Source: Leptospirillum sp.
Lineage (GTDB): Bacteria > Nitrospirota > Leptospirillia > Leptospirillales > Leptospirillaceae
Reading direction: 5' to 3'
Length of the DNA stretch: 64,000 bases
NCBI GenBank assembly: GCA_027315205.1
Contig: DAHUYM010000001.1
Span: forward strand, 1 to 64,000
The notes beneath the pieces are model-generated. The model did not search any database. It had not been told where the DNA came from and was given only the letters and a program-made list of their open reading frames with translations. A program made the translations under genes and the position numbers. This document shows positions 7,540 to 15,411 of the stretch, one piece after another (within the stretch, counting starts at the first letter, position 1; the number at the start of each line of letters is the position of its first letter).

Positions 7540-8684
7540 GACGCGAATCTCCTTTCACGGACCGCGATATCCATCAGTATCTGGCTTATCCGGTCGGCCG
7601 CATCGGGCCGGGCGATCGCACGGGCCGAACATTCAAGCCTTGCGATCTTCGACGGATCTCCCAGAAGCGTTTCGACCCGGTAGCATGTGTCGGAATTGTC
7701 ATGGATCCGGATCGCCGCCCCGTGTTCCAGGAGGTAATCCGCATTCCGCTCCTCCTGTCCGGGGATGGGGTTGACGAGCGCCATCGGTTTGCCCTTGCTC
7801 AGAAGCTCGCTGGTTGTGAGGCCTCCCGGCTTGGTAACGACGACATCGGACGCATCGATCAAGTCCGAAAGCCCGTTGACGTAGCCGAAAACAGTGGTAT
7901 CCACCGGTAGAGTCTCGGACCACGCCTCCATCCGTGTCTTGAGATCCCGATTGTGTCCGGCGACAAGAACAAGGGACAGGTCCCTGGTTGCTTCGCCGAA
8001 CGAAAGGACGATCTCTTCGAGAGGACCCATACCGTACCCTCCCGAAAGGACGAGAACGGTCGGCTTGTTTGGAAGGTTCAAACGGGACCGGACCTCCTCT
8101 TTCGGACGCGAGTTCCGGATTTCAGGGCTCACGGGGATCCCGGTCACCCGGATCCGGTCCGCCGGAACGCCACGACGAACCAGCTCCCGGACCGCGAGGT
8201 CGTTGGCGACACAGTAGAGCGTCACATCGGGGTAAGCCCAGATGGCATGAGGGCTCGTGTCCGTCAGGATACCGACCAGCGGGACGGAGCAGTGGCCAAG
8301 CCTTCTGAGCTCGGAGAAAATCTCGAGGGGCAGGAAATGGGTACATGCGATGACGTCGGGACCGATTTCCCGGAGCATCCGGAGAAGTGGACGGGTATTC
8401 AGGCGGTCGAACCAGATCCTGAGCCTTGCCCTCCATTCGTCGTGGATGATCGTGTCGCTCTGGCGGTACAGGAGGCTCAGGAGATTGGGCCTTTTGTTTG
8501 CGAGGACCATGTAGGTCCGTGGGTAGACTGTTTTGAACAGGAGGTTGGTGAAGTCGAGGAAATCCAGTACGGGGGAGGGGGACATCCCCCGGGAAAGCAG
8601 TGCCTGATGTACGGCCTCTGCGGCTTTCAGGTGACCGGCTCCGGCCGTCACATGGAAGAGCGGGATGCGCACGTCCCGATACAC
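7536..8684 (-). CDS. MGDG-synthase-like glycosyltransferase
   Basis: 382 residues. The N-terminus FHVTAGAGHLKAAEAVHQAL is the glycine-rich acceptor-side motif of the MGDG synthase / processive diacylglycerol glucosyltransferase family. TDTSPHAIWAYPDV in the middle resembles the family's TD-xxH-xxW motif. The C-terminal half has VLVLSGGYGMGPLEEIV and VVTKPGGLTTSELL, the GT-B nucleotide-sugar site with the KPGGLT signature. It would transfer a sugar to a lipid such as diacylglycerol at the inner membrane. Its stop overlaps the start of the LpxH-like gene. The exact lipid product cannot be told from sequence. Confidence 0.8.
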   Translation of the reverse strand: MYRDVRIPLFHVTAGAGHLKAAEAVHQALLSRGMSPSPVLDFLDFTNLLFKTVYPRTYMVLANKRPNLLSLLYRQSDTIIHDEWRARLRIWFDRLNTRPLLRMLREIGPDVIACTHFLPLEIFSELRRLGHCSVPLVGILTDTSPHAIWAYPDVTLYCVANDLAVRELVRRGVPADRIRVTGIPVSPEIRNSRPKEEVRSRLNLPNKPTVLVLSGGYGMGPLEEIVLSFGEATRDLSLVLVAGHNRDLKTRMEAWSETLPVDTTVFGYVNGLSDLIDASDVVVTKPGGLTTSELLSKGKPMALVNPIPGQEERNADYLLEHGAAIRIHDNSDTCYRVETLLGDPSKIARLECSARAIARPDAADRISQILMDIAVRERRFAS

Positions 8685-8775
8685 CCCCTCGAATGTGAAT
8701 CTTCATTTATGAAGAATCATTCCCTTCATCCTGGTGTTTTTCACAATAAGAGTGCCGGGTGAACTCAATATCAAG

Positions 8776-9367
8776 ATCAGATCAAGTTCCGCCCGGAATC
8801 CCCTCCACCATGCCCATGAGTACAGCCAGAAGTGCGTCCTGGAAGAAGTGGGCGGCCTGATCCTCCAGCCGATCGTGGACGATCCACGGCCGGACGACGT
8901 TCCGCCGGACGCGCGCATAAACACCTACGAAACAATCTTTGAACATTGTTATCCGCCCGACACAGCATGATCAGCATATTTCCGGAATTCATGCGCTATG
9001 CAAAGCCCAAGGAAGTTGTATTACCGCACTGTGCCGGAAAAATTACGGCTGCTCCCATTTCATCGTGGGACGCGATCATGCCGGAGTCGGAAATTTCTAT
9101 GGTCCGTATGATGCCCGGGGGATTTTTTCCCGGTTCGAAACGATCGAGATCGGCATTTCCCCGATCTTCTTGGAAGCGGAGTACTCTTGCCGGCGATGCG
9201 GGAGCATGGCCACAATCAAGACCGGCCCCCACAAATCCGAAGAGCATATTGTGTATTCAGGAACGCAGATCCGCCTGATGCTCAGGGCGGGACAACAGCC
9301 CCCCAAGGAGTTCACCCGTCCCGAAGCGGCCGATATACTGATCGAAGCCTACAGGGAAAGAAAATAA
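8776..9367 (+). pseudogene. ATP sulfurylase (sat) remnant, 5'-truncated with two frameshifts
   Basis: Three frames together spell the catalytic and C-terminal parts of sulfate adenylyltransferase. The first gives SARNPLHHAHEYSQK (the RNP-x-HxxHE nucleotide motif) and DDVPPDARINTYE. The second gives SMISIFPEFMRYAKPKEVV. The third gives RKNYGCSHFIVGRDHAGVG, then CRRCGSMATIKTGPH, SGTQIR and the end PEAADILIEAYRERK. Roughly the first 180-190 residues are missing and frames change near 8965 and 9020. A Cys of the usual KTCPH motif has become Gly. It cannot make active enzyme. No other sulfate-assimilation gene is nearby. Confidence 0.85.
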
Positions 9368-9406
9368 ATCCAAGTACGAAACGATCCGGCCCTTTTCAAT
9401 TTTGTG

Positions 9407-9436
9407 TTGACGAGAATTTTTTGATCTCATTATCAT
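9407..9436 (+). promoter_or_regulatory. Sigma-70-type promoter placing transcription start at the GTG
   Basis: TTGACG (9407-9412), an 18-base spacer, TATCAT (9431-9436). The expected start of transcription is six to eight bases later, at 9442-9444, which coincides with the GTG start codon of the following gene. A leaderless message is suggested. Confidence 0.55.
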
Positions 9437-9442
9437 GATTTT

Positions 9443-10555
9443 GTGAAAAAACTTTTAACGTTAATGATCTATGCATGCCTTCTCCTGTCCCACATCCCGT
9501 TATCCTGGGCAGCCGACAAACCTTCCAAGACGGACAAGAAAAACGGCCCTTCGGAAAATCCGTCGGGTTTCAAACCCGTACGTCTGACGCACCATCATCC
9601 CTCCCGGAACGGTCCCGATGCCATCGAAGCCTATCGAAAAGGCTGGAATCCTCTCACAGCCGGCCCCAACTATACCCCCCAGGCGGACTCTCTTCCGGAA
9701 GGGGAGTTCAATGCGCGTTTTTTCATGTATGGACAGTTCGACCAGGCACAGTACACGAATTCCTGGGGAATCACGGGTCTCCCCCAGGGCTATTCGAACA
9801 TCCAGCTCCTGGACCTCTTTGCGATGTTCTACGGGATCGAGCCCAACACCGAATTCATCTTCCTCCCGTCCATTCTCACGACCTTTTCGACGGGCGAGGG
9901 AAACATCGTCGACGGAACGGGGCTCAACGATCTCAGCATGGCGATCAAACACCGATGGGTCGTCCAGGATCCTGGATCCGACCGCCCGTCGATTTCGACC
10001 TCGCTGCTCGTGACCTTGCCCACCACCGCCTGGACCGGAACACCCCTTCCCCCGGGAAATACACTCCCACCAATCTCCGTCGTTCCGTCGACCCGTCTTG
10101 GAACACCGTCCCTCACCGCCATTCTTCTGACCCGTAAGAATGTCAAACCGTTCCGGATTTCTGGGGACCTCGAATACACGTTCTCCTTTCCCGACAATGG
10201 CGTTCTTTCGGGAGCGACCCAAAAAACCTACAATCAGTTCGGGGATATGGTCCAAGAGCGTCTGTCGGTGGAAGACGTCGTCGACGACCGCAACGGAATG
10301 GGGCTGATCCTCGAATTCGTGGGGCTTTCGGGATTACCGTTCAGTCTCGACGGAATCGGGGTGAACGTGCACCCTTCCACCTTCAACCTGTTCGGAATCC
10401 AGCCGGCATTCGAAATCAACCTGACGGAAAGGCTCGCCTTTTCGGCGGGAGCCCTGCTCCCCGTCATCGGGAGCAACGCATATCTTGCAACGACACCCAA
10501 TTTCTCGCTCTGGTACTATTGGGGGAGCGTCGGGGGGCACGTTCTTCCGCGCTGA
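9443..10555 (+). CDS. Outer-membrane beta-barrel protein
   Basis: 370 residues beginning at GTG. Residues 1-23 are a typical signal peptide (MKKLLTLMIYACLLLSHIPLSWA, abbreviated; cleavage at WA-ADK). A linker rich in Lys, Ser and Pro follows, and then alternating beta-strand-like sequence with many Gly, Asn and aromatic residues. The layout resembles the transporter-type barrels annotated as MetA-pathway-of-phenol-degradation proteins, but I cannot assign a family firmly. There is no ribosome site before the GTG; see the promoter entry at 9407. It follows the sat remnant and precedes lipA in the same direction. Confidence 0.7.
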   Translation: MKKLLTLMIYACLLLSHIPLSWAADKPSKTDKKNGPSENPSGFKPVRLTHHHPSRNGPDAIEAYRKGWNPLTAGPNYTPQADSLPEGEFNARFFMYGQFDQAQYTNSWGITGLPQGYSNIQLLDLFAMFYGIEPNTEFIFLPSILTTFSTGEGNIVDGTGLNDLSMAIKHRWVVQDPGSDRPSISTSLLVTLPTTAWTGTPLPPGNTLPPISVVPSTRLGTPSLTAILLTRKNVKPFRISGDLEYTFSFPDNGVLSGATQKTYNQFGDMVQERLSVEDVVDDRNGMGLILEFVGLSGLPFSLDGIGVNVHPSTFNLFGIQPAFEINLTERLAFSAGALLPVIGSNAYLATTPNFSLWYYWGSVGGHVLPR

Positions 10556-10668
10556 CGGACTAAGACGCCCGGAGTCCTTTACAGAACCCCGGGCAACCCT
10601 CCATACTGAAACCCCTGAAAACGCGGTCTGGTCCGGAAACTCCCACCTCCCGGCCCGCAACCACTCCC

Positions 10669-11658
10669 ATGTCGCCGGACAGCCGGCGGAAGGATGACCT
10701 GTTGTCAGAGCCCGAAGACGAATTCCAACCGCGCGCGCCGTTCACACCCGAAGGGCACTTGGGACGCCCCGCGCCCGTGCCGATCCTGGCCCCAAAACCC
10801 CCCTGGCTCAAGGTCCAGTCCCCCCTTTCCCCCGAAGTCTCGGGATTGAAACGTCTCCTGAGGGAAACCGCCTTGCACACGGTATGCGAGGAAGCGAGTT
10901 GCCCCAACATGGGAGAATGCTTCCGAAACGGAACAGCCACTTTCATGATCCTCGGAAACATCTGCACCCGTGCCTGCCCGTTCTGCGACGTGGACCACGG
11001 AAAACCCGGGCCCCCGGACCCGGACGAACCAAAAAGGCTGGCAGATGCGGTGTGCCGGATGGGACTCTCGTTCGTCGTCGTCACATCGGTCGACCGTGAT
11101 GATCTGCCGGACGGGGGGTCCTTCCAGTTCCGACGTGTCATCCAGGAGGTCAGGGCAGCGCGACCCGCCACCCGGATCGAAATCCTCGTCCCCGATTTCA
11201 GAAACTGCGAGGAAAAGGCGCTCGACACCCTTCAGGACGCCCCGCCGGACGTCTTCAATCACAACATCGAAACCGTGCCCAGACTATACAAAGCCGTCCG
11301 GCCGGGCGGGGATTACGAGCGATCGCTGCGTCTTCTTTCCCGGTACCGGACCGGGAACCCCGGCGTGCCGGTGAAGTCGGGGCTGATGGTCGGCCTTGGA
11401 GAAGAACCCGGGGAGGTGGAAGAGGTGATGAGGGACCTGAAAAGCGCCGGATGCACGATACTGACGATTGGACAATACCTTCCTCCTTCGCGCAACCATC
11501 TTCCGGTGCACCGGTATGCGACGCCGGACGAGTTCTCCCGGTGGGCAAAGTCGGGAAGGGATTTCGGCTTCGAACATGTCGCTTCGGGACCTCTCGTCCG
11601 GTCGTCCTACCATGCCGAGGAGGTCGAACGAACCCTCCGCCCAGATCGCTCTTCTTGA
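10669..11658 (+). CDS. lipA: Lipoyl synthase
   Basis: 329 residues. A radical-SAM enzyme that inserts two sulfurs into the octanoyl group on lipoyl domains. Both iron-sulfur sites are visible: the auxiliary cluster motif CEEASCPNMGEC (C-x4-C-x5-C) and the radical SAM motif CTRACPFC (CxxxCxxC). GGSFQFRRVI, FNHNIETV and the C-terminal SGPLVRSSYHAEE, whose RSSY serine ligates the auxiliary cluster, complete the family picture. The N-terminal 45 residues are not conserved. The ATG at 10669 has no clear ribosome site; TTG at 10702 has GGAAGG eight bases upstream and may be the true start. No lipB is in view. Confidence 0.93.
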   Translation: MSPDSRRKDDLLSEPEDEFQPRAPFTPEGHLGRPAPVPILAPKPPWLKVQSPLSPEVSGLKRLLRETALHTVCEEASCPNMGECFRNGTATFMILGNICTRACPFCDVDHGKPGPPDPDEPKRLADAVCRMGLSFVVVTSVDRDDLPDGGSFQFRRVIQEVRAARPATRIEILVPDFRNCEEKALDTLQDAPPDVFNHNIETVPRLYKAVRPGGDYERSLRLLSRYRTGNPGVPVKSGLMVGLGEEPGEVEEVMRDLKSAGCTILTIGQYLPPSRNHLPVHRYATPDEFSRWAKSGRDFGFEHVASGPLVRSSYHAEEVERTLRPDRSS

Positions 11659-11725
11659 AATGAACCCACGGCCTCCGGCACAATTCCAGGAGAGCCGGAC
11701 CCCCATCGACCCCGGACGCGAACCC

Positions 11726-12415
11726 ATGACGAGGACTGTCGTGCAGAACCAGAAAAACGATTCGATCGTTGAAAACATTGGAAAACTCGTTCTGGTCCGT
11801 CACGGACAGAGCCAGTGGAACCTTGAGAACCGATTCACGGGATGGGTCGATGTCGAACTTACGGAACTGGGCCGGGAAGAAGCCTGGAGGGCGGGGATCC
11901 ATCTCAAGGGGATGTCGTTTTCGTGCGCATTCACCTCCCACCTTAAAAGAGCCCAGGAAACCCTCCGGATCCTCATCGACTCGGCAGGAATCGCGGGCCT
12001 TCCGGTCCACCGGAGTTCGGCCTTGAACGAACGTCATTACGGCGATCTTCAGGGGCTCAACAAAGAGGAGACCGCAAAGAAATTCGGCACCGAACAGGTC
12101 CACCTCTGGCGGCGAAGCTACGACATCGCACCCCCGGGAGGAGAGAGCCTCAAGACGACGGCGGAACGGGTCCTTCCATATTTCGACGGAGAAATCCTCC
12201 CTGTCCTCCTGAAAGGAGAGGACTGTTTGGTCGTCGCGCACGGGAACAGCCTTCGCGCCATCGTCATGTCCATAGAACGTCTTACCCCGGCGGAGATTCT
12301 CGAAGTGAACATCCCGACCGCCATCCCAATCCTTTACGAATTTCTGGCAAACCCTTTCCTCTCTCCGAACGGCTCCTCCCAGCTTGCCTTGAAAACGAAG
12401 AAAGTCCTGGAATGA
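11726..12415 (+). CDS. gpmA: 2,3-bisphosphoglycerate-dependent phosphoglycerate mutase
   Basis: 229 residues. Interconverts 3- and 2-phosphoglycerate in glycolysis and gluconeogenesis. The phosphohistidine motif LVRHGQSQWN has Arg25 and His26. ALNERHYGDLQGLNKEE carries the catalytic Glu, and VAHGNSLRAIV carries the second His. About 18 residues precede the usual N-terminus (KLVLVRHG), so the true start could be a GTG at residue 6; no site decides. It lies 67 bases after lipA and its stop overlaps the start of a 51-residue membrane peptide. Confidence 0.92.
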   Translation: MTRTVVQNQKNDSIVENIGKLVLVRHGQSQWNLENRFTGWVDVELTELGREEAWRAGIHLKGMSFSCAFTSHLKRAQETLRILIDSAGIAGLPVHRSSALNERHYGDLQGLNKEETAKKFGTEQVHLWRRSYDIAPPGGESLKTTAERVLPYFDGEILPVLLKGEDCLVVAHGNSLRAIVMSIERLTPAEILEVNIPTAIPILYEFLANPFLSPNGSSQLALKTKKVLE

Positions 12416-12567
12416 CTTCCATACCCCCGGAAGCTCCCCCCCCTGCCCCTCCGACCCGCAACGACCACCACCACGAATACAAGATCCTCGTCATGGTCCT
12501 GAAAGCACTCATCGGGCTCCTGACGTTCGGACTTTTCCTCCGATACACCCTTTTGCCCCACGCCTGA
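12412..12567 (+). CDS. 51-aa single-span membrane peptide coupled to gpmA
   Basis: Starts at ATG 12412, overlapping the gpmA TGA as ATGA. The N-terminal part is proline-rich (MTSIPPEAPPPAPP), followed by RNDHHHEYK, and then one hydrophobic helix from ILVMVLKALIG to the C-terminus. The start/stop overlap and the single clean membrane segment argue it is translated. No family recognised. The three consecutive His next to the membrane segment could bind metal, but this is speculation. Confidence 0.5.
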   Translation: MTSIPPEAPPPAPPTRNDHHHEYKILVMVLKALIGLLTFGLFLRYTLLPHA

Positions 12568-12693
12568 CCCCCACCGTTCAAACAGCCCGGGATCTTTGAT
12601 CGAAAACGACCTCCCTCCTCCCTGGAAACCTGTTATCCAATTATAAATATTTTTAATAAATATTTATTATCAATAATAATAAATAATAATTTA

Positions 12694-12722
12694 TTGACAC
12701 ATTAGACAAACGTCGATAGACT
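12694..12722 (+). promoter_or_regulatory. Strong sigma-70 promoter with AT-rich UP-like region
   Basis: TTGACA (12694-12699), 17-base spacer, TAGACT (12717-12722). It is preceded by about 55 bases that are nearly all A/T (12638-12693), like an UP element. It drives the HD-GYP gene at 12799 with a leader of about 70 bases. Confidence 0.7.
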
Positions 12723-12798
12723 GGCTGGTGGAGTGCCGAGAAATTGGGCCGGATGCGTCCGGGATCTTCGCTCATCAAAACCCGATAAGGGGAGGCAC

Positions 12799-14037
12799 AT
12801 GAAGAAAAAAATCCCCGTTCAGGAACTGCAGGTCGGCATGTACGTCACCGGCCTGGACCAAAGCTGGTTCAACACGCCTTTTCCGGTCCACAGTTTCCTG
12901 ATCGCGTCGACGGAGGACATTGAACGACTCAAGCACATCGGTATCCGTACCGTCGAAATCGACCTCGAGAAATCGGTTGTCCGCCATCATCCCCAATTCC
13001 AGGCATTTTCTCTGCCGACCCCCCGCAAGGGAACATCTTCCGGCACCCTTCCCTCTGCGGACATAGAGGCTCTCAGGTCACTCCAGACCGCCACATTGCA
13101 ACGCCTCCACATGGCGTTCAAAGACGCCCGGTTCGGAAAACCTTTCCGGATCTATCCATTCCAGAAAACACTCCAGGGTCTGACCGAATTGGCCCTGTCC
13201 AATCCCAGCGTGGGAGCGATCCTCCTGGAAAATGACAATTTCGAGAACGACATTCTGACCCATTCAGTCAACACGATGACACTGGCCCTGGGGATTGCCT
13301 GCCACAAGAAACTCCCTCCCGGAGAATGCATTCTCTGGGGACTGTCGGCCCTGTTCCACGACATCGGCAAGTGCCGGATCCCCGAAACTATCCTCGACAA
13401 GCCAAGCAGCCTGTCCGATGAAGAGCGAAAGGTCGTCGAGGAGCATACCTTCCATGGATTCAAGATCCTGCATCAGAGTCCGGACGCCTCGCTAAGGAAC
13501 ATTGTCGCCCGTGTCGCCCTCGAACATCACGAGCGCGAGGGTGGGAAAGGGTACCCGTACGGAATGACCTGCGACCAGCTTCAACCGCTGTCCCGGTTGA
13601 TCGCCACCCTGGACGTCTACGAATCGTTGACCGGAGACCGCTCCTACAGTGCCGGCATCCCCTCTTCCAGGGCACTTTCTTACTTGGTCGACACGTCGAG
13701 GTCCGATGTCGATCACAGGGCAGCCATGGACCTCGTTTATTTCCTGGGAGAGTACCCGGTGGGAACCCTCTTCGTCTCACCTAATGGCCAGGTTCATCTG
13801 GTCGCGGGATATCCCAACCCCGAAAACCCCAAAGAGGTGATCACCCTCGTGATCGCGGGAGAGGACGGGGAACTCCTGGATTCGCCGGAATTCCAGAGCC
13901 CCCTCGTCCTGGAAAAGGAGTTTGTACGTTCGATCTGCCATCCAAGGAACTTCGGACTCTCACAAGCAGACATGGATCACTGGATCGGACGTGCGGGAGA
14001 GAAATGGATGGAAGAAACGAGGACCGTTTCCACCTAG
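12799..14037 (+). CDS. HD-GYP domain cyclic-di-GMP phosphodiesterase
   Basis: 412 residues. The start at 12799 follows AGGGGAGG. The N-terminal part (KIPVQELQVGMYVTGLD) is the DUF3391 domain that often precedes HD-GYP. The catalytic domain shows LFHDIGK (HD), VALEHHEREGGKGYPYG (HHE then GYP) and DVYESLTGDRSY. All residues normally needed for metal binding and c-di-GMP hydrolysis appear intact. An unassigned domain of about 100 residues closes the protein. It sits alone behind a strong promoter, so it probably lowers c-di-GMP constitutively. Confidence 0.88.
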   Translation: MKKKIPVQELQVGMYVTGLDQSWFNTPFPVHSFLIASTEDIERLKHIGIRTVEIDLEKSVVRHHPQFQAFSLPTPRKGTSSGTLPSADIEALRSLQTATLQRLHMAFKDARFGKPFRIYPFQKTLQGLTELALSNPSVGAILLENDNFENDILTHSVNTMTLALGIACHKKLPPGECILWGLSALFHDIGKCRIPETILDKPSSLSDEERKVVEEHTFHGFKILHQSPDASLRNIVARVALEHHEREGGKGYPYGMTCDQLQPLSRLIATLDVYESLTGDRSYSAGIPSSRALSYLVDTSRSDVDHRAAMDLVYFLGEYPVGTLFVSPNGQVHLVAGYPNPENPKEVITLVIAGEDGELLDSPEFQSPLVLEKEFVRSICHPRNFGLSQADMDHWIGRAGEKWMEETRTVST

Positions 14038-14078
14038 GTTACATCCCCCGTCCCTGGGACCCCCTTCCAGAAAACAAA

Positions 14079-14111
14079 AAAGCGCCAGAAGGGGACCCCC
14101 TCCGGCGCTTT
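14079..14111 (-). terminator. Rho-independent terminator (mainly minus strand)
   Basis: AAAGCGCC (14079-14086) pairs with GGCGCTTT (14104-14111). On the minus strand the stem is followed by TTTTGTTTTC, ending the transcript of the Urate_ox_N gene. It can also serve the convergent HD-GYP gene. Confidence 0.75.
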
Positions 14112-14155
14112 CGCACATCTTCCCGACACTCTTAGTTCGGCGCGAACTTTCCGCT

Positions 14156-14656
14156 TCAGTGAAGGAACAGCGCGGCCCCGTGGCCTGAGGCACCCATGAA
14201 GAAAAGCATGGGGATCGAAAGCATGACATTGACGCGGGATGCCAGGAAAGCGATCCGGCCGGCCTTGGCTTTCTCTTCGGGAGTGGCCTGAACGAGTCCG
14301 ATCACCCTCTTCTGGTTGGGCCAGATCAAGCCCCATACGTTAAAGAGCATGATGAGCCCAAGCCATGCCCCCATTCCGATGATGGCGGCGCCTTTATGGA
14401 GCGTCAGGGCCTGTACCAGGATGCCCCTTTGCCCAAGGATGTCCAGACCGAACAGGACTGTCAGGAGAGCTGCCCACCGGAAAAACAGAAGAGCCCTGGG
14501 AACGAGGTGCTTGAAAGCCTCGGCCTTTCCTTCCGGAGAGACAGCCTTGAGGTAAGCACCCTGAACGAAGTTGAAATAGTACAAAAGACCGATCCACATA
14601 ATTCCCGAAAGGAAATGTCCCCAGCGGGAGATCAGCTCTACAGCCACCTTTTCCAT
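14156..14656 (-). CDS. Urate_ox_N (PuuD-like) membrane protein
   Basis: 166 residues with four hydrophobic segments. RWGHFLSGIMWIGLLYYFNFVQG near the N-terminus (given here over two parts: RWGHFLSGIMWIG and LLYYFNF) is the signature of the membrane part of PuuD-type urate hydroxylases, also found alone in many bacteria. His residues in segments 1 and 3 (GH, LHKGAA) could bind haem. The cytochrome c part present in PuuD is absent, so urate oxidation is not implied. AAGGAG precedes the ATG. It follows a 32-residue membrane peptide on the same strand. Confidence 0.8.
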   Translation of the reverse strand: MEKVAVELISRWGHFLSGIMWIGLLYYFNFVQGAYLKAVSPEGKAEAFKHLVPRALLFFRWAALLTVLFGLDILGQRGILVQALTLHKGAAIIGMGAWLGLIMLFNVWGLIWPNQKRVIGLVQATPEEKAKAGRIAFLASRVNVMLSIPMLFFMGASGHGAALFLH

Positions 14657-14734
14657 CGAATGACTCCTTTTTCTAAGTCTTTGGCAAACCGTGAAACATG
14701 ACTGATATAGGCATCAGCGCACTTCGTGCACCGT

Positions 14735-14833
14735 TCAGCTATTGACGAGAACCCGAACCACGGCGAATAGTATCGCCGTCAGGACGAATCCGGAGATGAC
14801 GGTTCCCCACAGGGAATCTAGAGGGTTCTTCAA
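14735..14833 (-). CDS. 32-aa single-span membrane peptide (TTG start)
   Basis: AAAGGAG stands seven bases before a TTG, giving MKNPLDSLWGTVISG followed by FVLTAILFAVVRVLVNS. It is one membrane helix with short tails. The strong ribosome site, the ideal spacing and the position 78 bases upstream of the Urate_ox_N gene make translation plausible. Peptides of this size are often accessory subunits of membrane oxidases or small regulators. None recognised here. Confidence 0.55.
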   Translation of the reverse strand: MKNPLDSLWGTVISGFVLTAILFAVVRVLVNS

Positions 14834-15142
14834 GGTTTGCTCCTTTCACTCTTTCCCCTTTCGCCACAGGACGAAAGGGATCCGGGCCTCCGGCCCGAAA
14901 TGTCCGGCGTAAGGCCGGTCGGCTTTGACCGGAGGGCATCTATAAATCACCAATGTCGCGCATACCGATATGGACTCAGCCGATCACTATAACAAAAATC
15001 GATATCGTCCTCAAGCCAATTTCGCCACAACCCAATGAAGTTCATGAAAAATTCTTCTCGTCTCTCCCCAGAGCTCCGACAAGAAACGAAGGGAACGATT
15101 TCGAAGTTTCCTGCCAGAGAACTACCAAGTCAACACAGACAA

Positions 15143-15164
15143 ATTTGTAATAACAATTACAAAT
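15143..15164. repeat. Perfect palindrome, operator-like
   Basis: ATTTGTAAT (15143-15151), loop AACA, ATTACAAAT (15156-15164). A 9-bp dyad of this type is typical of a dimeric regulator site. The half site resembles a Pho-box half (TTGTAAT) but the halves are inverted rather than direct, so PhoB is unlikely. Confidence 0.5.
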
Positions 15165-15259
15165 AGAGATGAATTGTCTATTTGCGTTCGATTTGGTTAA
15201 CCACGAGAAAGCGCTCAAGAGCACACGCGGCGTTCCTCTGGCACCCTCCTTGCTTCCTA

Positions 15260-15337
15260 TGAAATTCGCAAGGCTCTTCCCTGGGGAAACTCGCCGGAAC
15301 ATCAAGACGGATATATCCGGTCTTGATGAGAATTTCA
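15260..15337 (+). promoter_or_regulatory. Nested stem-loop leader upstream of the 81-aa gene
   Basis: TGAAATTC (15260-15267) pairs with GAATTTCA (15330-15337). It encloses a near-perfect palindrome at 15301-15327 (ATCAAGAC ... GTCTTGAT with GGATATATCC in the middle). The whole element ends 74 bases before the start codon at 15412. It could be a structured 5' leader or a DNA operator pair. Confidence 0.4.
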
Positions 15338-15411
15338 CTTGGTCGCTGTAGGGTATCGCACACATCGAACTCATTCACCTTGATCCTGACTTCCGGCTTT
15401 CGGAGGAAACC

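Larger units (their letters stand above)
14834..15411. other. Intergenic region with inverted repeats
   Basis: 578 bases between divergent genes. Near 14890-14935 there are GC-rich hairpins (CGGGCC/GGCCCG and CCGG repeats) upstream of the 32-aa peptide. A perfect palindrome and a nested stem structure, listed separately, lie at 15143-15164 and 15260-15337. I see no conserved coding signal. Confidence 0.5.
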
